64,000 nucleotides of DNA, taken from CAVVYJ01 sp963752495 (GTDB lineage Bacteria; Pseudomonadota; Gammaproteobacteria; Burkholderiales; Methylophilaceae). The stretch is from contig CAVVYJ010000008.1 of the NCBI GenBank assembly GCA_963752495.1, positions 28,905 to 92,904 of the forward strand, read 5' to 3'. This document shows positions 59,390 through 64,000 of the stretch, in pieces. Position 1 is the stretch's first letter. Every line of letters begins with the position of its first letter. The notes under the pieces were generated by a model that saw only the letters and a list, made by a program, of their open reading frames with translations, had not been told where the DNA came from and did no database searches. The translations under genes and the position numbers were made by a program.

Positions 59390-62300
59390 ATGCAAGAATC
59401 CAGCAATACACCATCTTTCATTCACCTGCGCTGTCATAGCGAGTACTCGATTGTAGATGGCATCGTGCGCATTGACGATTATGTCTCTGCCGCCAAACAG
59501 GACGCCATGCCAGCACTTGCACTGACTGATTTAAGCAATCTATTTGGTGCGATTAAGTTTTATAAAGCGGCGCGCGAACAAGGAATCAAACCAGTTGTCG
59601 GTTGCGATATTTGGCTGGAGAACAGCAAAAATCGCGATCAAGCACATCGTGCTTTGCTACTGGTGCAATCGCATGCCGGGTATTTATTGTTGTGTCAGTT
59701 GCTGTCACGCGCCTATTTGGAAAACCAATACCGTGGCCGTGCTGAGCTGAAACCAGAATGGTTTGATGCAGGAACCGAAGGCTTGATTTTACTTTCAGGG
59801 AATGCCCAAAGCGATATTGGAATACATGCCCTGCAATCCAATATTGATGCGGCTTCTGGCCTCGCTAAAACTTGGTCGGCACGTTTCCCAAATCGTTTTT
59901 ATCTCGAATTGCAGCGTGTCGCAGAACCAAAGCATGCACCGCAACAGGAGGCGCTGATTCAAAATGCCTTGCACATCGCCAGCAGCCTTGATTTACCCGT
60001 GGTGGCAACGCATCCGATCCAGTTTATTCAGCCTGATGATTTTAAAGCGCACGAGGCGAGAACCTGCATTGCTGAAGGTTATATGCTTGCCGATTCGCGC
60101 CGCCCCAAAAACTTTACCGAGACACAATATTTTAAATCGCAAGCGCAAATTGGCGAGCTCTTTGCTGATATTCCGGAGGCATTGGCAAATACCATACAGA
60201 TTGCCAAGCGTTGCAATTTAACACTTACGCTCGGTAAAAATTATTTACCAAATTTCCCTACGCCAAATCAAGTAGATTTAGCAACCTACCTTACAGAGCA
60301 GTCACAGGTTGGTCTTGCCAATCGATTGGCACAACTCTACCCTGATGCCGAAATGCTTGAGAAAAAGCGGGCAGAATATGAAAGCAGACTAGCTTTTGAG
60401 TGCCAGATAATCAATCAGATGGGATTTGCTGGCTACTTTCTGATTGTGGCCGATTTTATTAATTGGGCAAAAAATAATGGTGTACCGGTCGGGCCTGGGC
60501 GAGGCTCTGGCGCGGGATCTTTGGTTGCATACAGCCTCAATATCACAGATTTGGATCCACTTGAATATAACTTGCTGTTTGAGCGTTTTCTAAATCCGGA
60601 TCGCGTTTCCATGCCCGATTTTGACATTGATTTCTGTCAAGAAGGTCGTGATCGTGTCATTGATTATGTAAAGCAAAAGTATGGCTTGGATTCCGTTTCT
60701 CAAATTGCCACTTTCGGTACTATGGCGGCAAAAGCGGTGATTCGTGATGTTGGGCGTGTGCTCGATTTGCCATTTAATTTTGTCGATAGTATTGCAAAAT
60801 TAATCCCGCTTGAGTTAGGTATTACGCTTGAAAGCGCTTTAGAAAAAGAACCGCAATTGCAAGAGCGACGTGAAAAGGAAGAAGAAGTTGCCGAACTCCT
60901 TGAGCTCGCCTTAAGGCTGGAAGGTTTGGTACGCAACGTTGGCATGCACGCAGGTGGTGTGTTGATTGCGCCAGGTAAGATTTCAGACTTTTCGCCTATT
61001 TACTGTCAGGCAGATGGCGCGAGTTTGGTGAGTCAGTTCGATAAAGATGATGTAGAAGCAGTCGGTTTGGTTAAATTCGACTTTTTAGGCTTGCGGACAC
61101 TCACGATTTTGGATTTGGCAGTTAACAACGCTAATGCACAGCGTGCCGCTGAGGCGCTTCCTGCCTTGAGTTTGGAGACGCTACCTTTGGACGACAAAGC
61201 GACTTTTGCTTTATTGAAGAAATCAAATACGACAGCAGTGTTCCAGCTGGAGTCTCGCGGTATGAAAGATATGTTAAAGCAAGCCAAGCCGGATTGCTTT
61301 GAGGATATTATCGCGTTGGTGGCATTGTACCGACCGGGGCCAATGGACTTGATCCCTGATTATTGTCGCCGCAAGCACGGTTTGCAGCGTGTCGAATATC
61401 CGCATCCCTCCACCGAGCCAATTCTAAAAGAAACCTATGGCATTGCGGTATATCAAGAGCAGGTGATGCAAATCGCCCAAGTGGTAGCGGGTTATAGTTT
61501 GGGCGCTGCAGATTTATTGCGCCGCGCAATGGGTAAAAAGAAGCCTGAAGAAATGGTGGCGCAACGCGCGATTTTTACCGAAGGAGCGCTTAAAAATGGC
61601 CTGAATGAGCGCCAAGCAAGCGATTTGTTTGATTTGCTTGAGAAGTTTGCGGGCTACGGTTTTAATAAATCACATGCAGCAGCTTACGCTCTGGTTGCTT
61701 ATCAGACAGCCTACTTAAAAGCACATTATCCGGCGGCATTCTTAGCCGCAACCATGTCTGCAGACATGAACAACACAGATAACGTACACATCTTTTTTGA
61801 TGACTGCGCCGCGAATCAGATTGAGGTCTTGCCGCCAGATATCAACCAAAGCCAATTTCAATTTAAGCCACTTAATAACCAGCAAATTTTATATGGGCTG
61901 GGTGCTGTGAAAGGCACAGGCCTAGCCGCAATTGAGGTAATTTTAGCTGCACGTTTGCAAGAGGGGGCGTTTACTGATCTGTTCAATTTTTGTAGCCGTC
62001 TAGATTTGCGCAAAGTTAATCGCCGCGTGATTGAATCGCTCATTCGTGCTGGCGCCTTTGATAAACTAGAACCAAATCGCGCGGCATTGCTTGCGGGCGT
62101 AGGAATGGCAATCTCGGCCGCTGAGCATTCCAATAATCATGCGGGGCAAAATAGCCTGTTTAGTGAAGTTATGGTTGCACAGCATCAATTACCAGATATC
62201 GCTGCCTGGACTCCCGAACAAACTTTATTAGAAGAAAAAGCGGCACTGGGTTTTTATTTTAGCGGGCATCCCTATTTGAGCCACAAAGAAGAGATTGCCC

Positions 62301-62851
62301 AGTTTGTGCGCGGCTCATTGGCAGATTTGGTGCCGCAGGAACAACCCAAACTCATCGCTGGTGTAGTGATGGGTATTCGCATCCGCATGACGCAACGCGG
62401 AAAAATGGCGATTGTTTCACTGGATGATGCGATTGCGCGTGTGGATGTAGTGGTCGGCAGTGAGTTGCTGAACCAGAATGCAAACCTCATTAAAGAAGAC
62501 CAATTGCTGGTGATTGAAGGGCGTGTGAGTAACGATGAGTTTTCTGGAGGTATTAGAGTAAATGCGCGCAAACTTTTCGATTTGCCCTCTGCACGCAGCG
62601 CCTACGCCAGCATGCTTAAAATATCGTGCAATGGACAATCTGATGCGAGCAAACTTACCGCAATTTTAAACCCATACCGCATCAAAAGTAGTGATAAAAA
62701 GCTATGCCCGATCAAAATCGAATATCATAATGCACAAGGTCAGGCAAGCCTGATGCTGGGCGATAACTGGCGTGTGGACCTACAAGATGATTTAATCCAG
62801 CACTTGCAGTCATGGCTTTCGAAAGAAAACGTAAAAATCCTTTATAATTAG
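59390..62851 (+). CDS. dnaE: DNA polymerase III alpha subunit DnaE
   Basis: 1153 residues, class DnaE1. The N-terminal PHP domain begins with FIHLRCHSEYSIVDGIVRID. The polymerase catalytic Asp residues are in PDFDIDFCQEGRDRV (about 409-411), and the fingers/thumb include GPGRGSGAGSLVAYSL and KSHAAAYALVAYQTAYLKAH. A helix-hairpin-helix and OB domain follow (from about 880). It is the replicative polymerase. The ATG at 59390 follows the terminator by 37 bases, so the promoter must lie very near. The next gene, accA, starts 25 bases after its stop. Confidence 0.96.
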   Translation: MQESSNTPSFIHLRCHSEYSIVDGIVRIDDYVSAAKQDAMPALALTDLSNLFGAIKFYKAAREQGIKPVVGCDIWLENSKNRDQAHRALLLVQSHAGYLLLCQLLSRAYLENQYRGRAELKPEWFDAGTEGLILLSGNAQSDIGIHALQSNIDAASGLAKTWSARFPNRFYLELQRVAEPKHAPQQEALIQNALHIASSLDLPVVATHPIQFIQPDDFKAHEARTCIAEGYMLADSRRPKNFTETQYFKSQAQIGELFADIPEALANTIQIAKRCNLTLTLGKNYLPNFPTPNQVDLATYLTEQSQVGLANRLAQLYPDAEMLEKKRAEYESRLAFECQIINQMGFAGYFLIVADFINWAKNNGVPVGPGRGSGAGSLVAYSLNITDLDPLEYNLLFERFLNPDRVSMPDFDIDFCQEGRDRVIDYVKQKYGLDSVSQIATFGTMAAKAVIRDVGRVLDLPFNFVDSIAKLIPLELGITLESALEKEPQLQERREKEEEVAELLELALRLEGLVRNVGMHAGGVLIAPGKISDFSPIYCQADGASLVSQFDKDDVEAVGLVKFDFLGLRTLTILDLAVNNANAQRAAEALPALSLETLPLDDKATFALLKKSNTTAVFQLESRGMKDMLKQAKPDCFEDIIALVALYRPGPMDLIPDYCRRKHGLQRVEYPHPSTEPILKETYGIAVYQEQVMQIAQVVAGYSLGAADLLRRAMGKKKPEEMVAQRAIFTEGALKNGLNERQASDLFDLLEKFAGYGFNKSHAAAYALVAYQTAYLKAHYPAAFLAATMSADMNNTDNVHIFFDDCAANQIEVLPPDINQSQFQFKPLNNQQILYGLGAVKGTGLAAIEVILAARLQEGAFTDLFNFCSRLDLRKVNRRVIESLIRAGAFDKLEPNRAALLAGVGMAISAAEHSNNHAGQNSLFSEVMVAQHQLPDIAAWTPEQTLLEEKAALGFYFSGHPYLSHKEEIAQFVRGSLADLVPQEQPKLIAGVVMGIRIRMTQRGKMAIVSLDDAIARVDVVVGSELLNQNANLIKEDQLLVIEGRVSNDEFSGGIRVNARKLFDLPSARSAYASMLKISCNGQSDASKLTAILNPYRIKSSDKKLCPIKIEYHNAQGQASLMLGDNWRVDLQDDLIQHLQSWLSKENVKILYN

Positions 62852-62876
62852 CTAATTGAATTAGTGAGAACACCGC

Positions 62877-63848
62877 ATGAAAGTAAGTTTTTTAGATTTT
62901 GAACAATCAATTGCTGAGCTGGAAAAACGTATCGAGGCATTGCAAGTTTCTCATGATGAGCATGAGGCGCTTGATATATCCAAAGAGTTAGAGCAGCTTC
63001 AGAAAAAAAATAAAAAACTTCTGGAAGATACTTATCAGAACTTAAGCGCGTGGCAAATTTCACAAGTTGCGCGTCATCCCCAACGTCCGTATACGCTGGA
63101 TTATATTCAAGCGCTTTTTACTGACTTTCAGGAGCTGCATGGCGACCGAGCTTTTGCAGATGATCCTGCGATTGTAGGTGGAATTGGGCGCTTGGACGAT
63201 ATTCCCGTGATGGTGATTGGCCATCAAAAAGGACGGGATGTCAAAGAGCGCCAGTATCGCAATTTTGGTATGCCGCGCCCCGAAGGTTACCGCAAAGCTT
63301 TGCGTTTATTTCGCCTTGCAGAAAAATTTCATTTGCCGATTATTACGCTTATCGACACTCCTGGCGCTTACCCTGGCATTGGTGCTGAAGAGCGCGGGCA
63401 AAGTGAGGCCATTGCCAAAAACTTGTATGTGATGAGTGAATTAAAAACCCCGATTATTGGTGTGATTATCGGTGAAGGTGGCTCGGGAGGCGCATTGGCG
63501 TTGGGTGTAGTTGATCAGCTCATCATGCTGCAATACGCAACGTACTCTGTAATTTCCCCAGAAGGCTGTGCGTCTATTCTATGGAAAAGTGCAAGCAAAG
63601 CGCCAGAAGCCGCTGAAACGCTGGCGATTACCGCTGACAGATTGAAAGCTTTGGGTTTGGTAGATTTGATCGTTTCCGAGCCGCTGGGCGGCGCACATCG
63701 AGATCCTGAAATGATGAAATTAACATTGCAACGTGCACTCAGAGAGCAATTGCAACTGCTCCAAAAGAAAAATATCGACAAGTTGCTGGCAACGAGATAC
63801 GAGCGCTTGATGAGCTATGGTAAATTTAAAGAAGCCAGCGCAAAATAG
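62877..63848 (+). CDS. accA: Acetyl-CoA carboxylase carboxyltransferase subunit alpha
   Basis: 323 residues (319 in E. coli). The N-terminal helical part ([18 protein letters not shown]) and carboxyltransferase motifs [15 protein letters not shown] [36 protein letters not shown] and [11 protein letters not shown] are clear. With AccD it makes malonyl-CoA for fatty acid synthesis. The end overlaps the likely tilS start. Confidence 0.96.
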   Translation: MKVSFLDFEQSIAELEKRIEALQVSHDEHEALDISKELEQLQKKNKKLLEDTYQNLSAWQISQVARHPQRPYTLDYIQALFTDFQELHGDRAFADDPAIVGGIGRLDDIPVMVIGHQKGRDVKERQYRNFGMPRPEGYRKALRLFRLAEKFHLPIITLIDTPGAYPGIGAEERGQSEAIAKNLYVMSELKTPIIGVIIGEGGSGGALALGVVDQLIMLQYATYSVISPEGCASILWKSASKAPEAAETLAITADRLKALGLVDLIVSEPLGGAHRDPEMMKLTLQRALREQLQLLQKKNIDKLLATRYERLMSYGKFKEASAK

Positions 63849-64000
63849 GCGGTCGGCAAACAAGCGCGGTTCTATCTTAAATCACCTCAAGTTATTTTTA
63901 GAGGATGTTTTTTCAGGTCAACAACTCAATAATCCCAAACTCTTAGTCGCGTTCAGCGGCGGTTTAGATTCGGCTGTTTTACTACATGGGTTACATAAAT
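63817..64000 (+). CDS. tilS: tRNA(Ile)-lysidine synthase TilS, N-terminal part (cut by window edge)
   Basis: The visible frame contains [26 protein letters not shown] is the PP-loop ATP-binding motif of TilS, which changes C34 to lysidine in tRNA-Ile. The ATG at 63817 ([12 protein letters not shown]) lies inside the accA 3' end and gives a 32-base overlap; no ATG, GTG or TTG lies closer in the same frame that I could see. The gene runs off the window. The order dnaE-accA-tilS supports a betaproteobacterial host. Confidence 0.85.
   Translation, partial: MVNLKKPAQNRRSANKRGSILNHLKLFLEDVFSGQQLNNPKLLVAFSGGLDSAVLLHGLHK

Overview
The window looks like a chromosomal segment of a betaproteobacterium. 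My best guess is the Methylophilaceae (Methylotenera-like). The guess rests on the dnaE-accA-tilS gene order, the Pil-Chp cluster, the sigma/DUF3619/DUF3106 operon and a respiratory nar cluster. It is inferred from gene content only; no rRNA or tRNA gene was seen.

Layout. Positions 1-1058 hold a gene tail, a cytochrome c'-like protein and a possible 59-residue Cys-rich protein. Positions 1059-18399 are a denitrification or nitrate-respiration region: narX-narL, an NnrS protein, a UbiH/UbiM-type monooxygenase, two NarK transporters, narGHJI, a beta carbonic anhydrase, an outer-membrane porin and moaA. Positions 18400-20064 are an AT-rich accessory patch with broken FRG-domain and YegP-like (DUF1508) genes. 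Positions 20065-30640 hold uup, rep, a diguanylate cyclase, kup, a kdpDE-like pair with a shortened KdpD, and rbgA. Positions 30694-32768 are a sigma/DUF3619/small protein/DUF3106 operon plus a secreted 11-residue-repeat protein. Positions 32986-36338 hold a GGDEF-EAL protein and a GspG-like pseudopilin, both broken. Positions 36609-48901 hold RNA and DNA metabolism genes (methyltransferase, ligE, hrpA, RNB exoribonuclease, THUMP methyltransferase and others). Positions 48965-59303 hold tpx, a FIST sensor and a pilGHIJ-pilL (Pil-Chp) chemosensory cluster. Positions 59390-64000 hold dnaE, accA and the start of tilS.

How the parts work together. NarXL senses nitrate/nitrite. NarK1 and NarK2 move nitrate and nitrite across the inner membrane, and the porin probably admits anions through the outer membrane. 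NarGHI reduces nitrate with NarJ and the MoaA molybdopterin pathway supporting it. NnrS and the cytochrome c'-like protein may handle nitric oxide. PilG/H/I/J/L should control type IV pili, with the FIST protein next door as a possible extra sensor.

Sequence integrity. At least nine genes are interrupted by small indels although the protein on both sides is well conserved: narG, porin, yegP-like, FRG, GGDEF-EAL, pseudopilin, methyltransferase, RNB exonuclease and pilL. By my reading single-base insertions clearly outnumber deletions. This could be real gene decay, but uncorrected sequencing error is at least as likely and should be settled before calling any of these genes dead.
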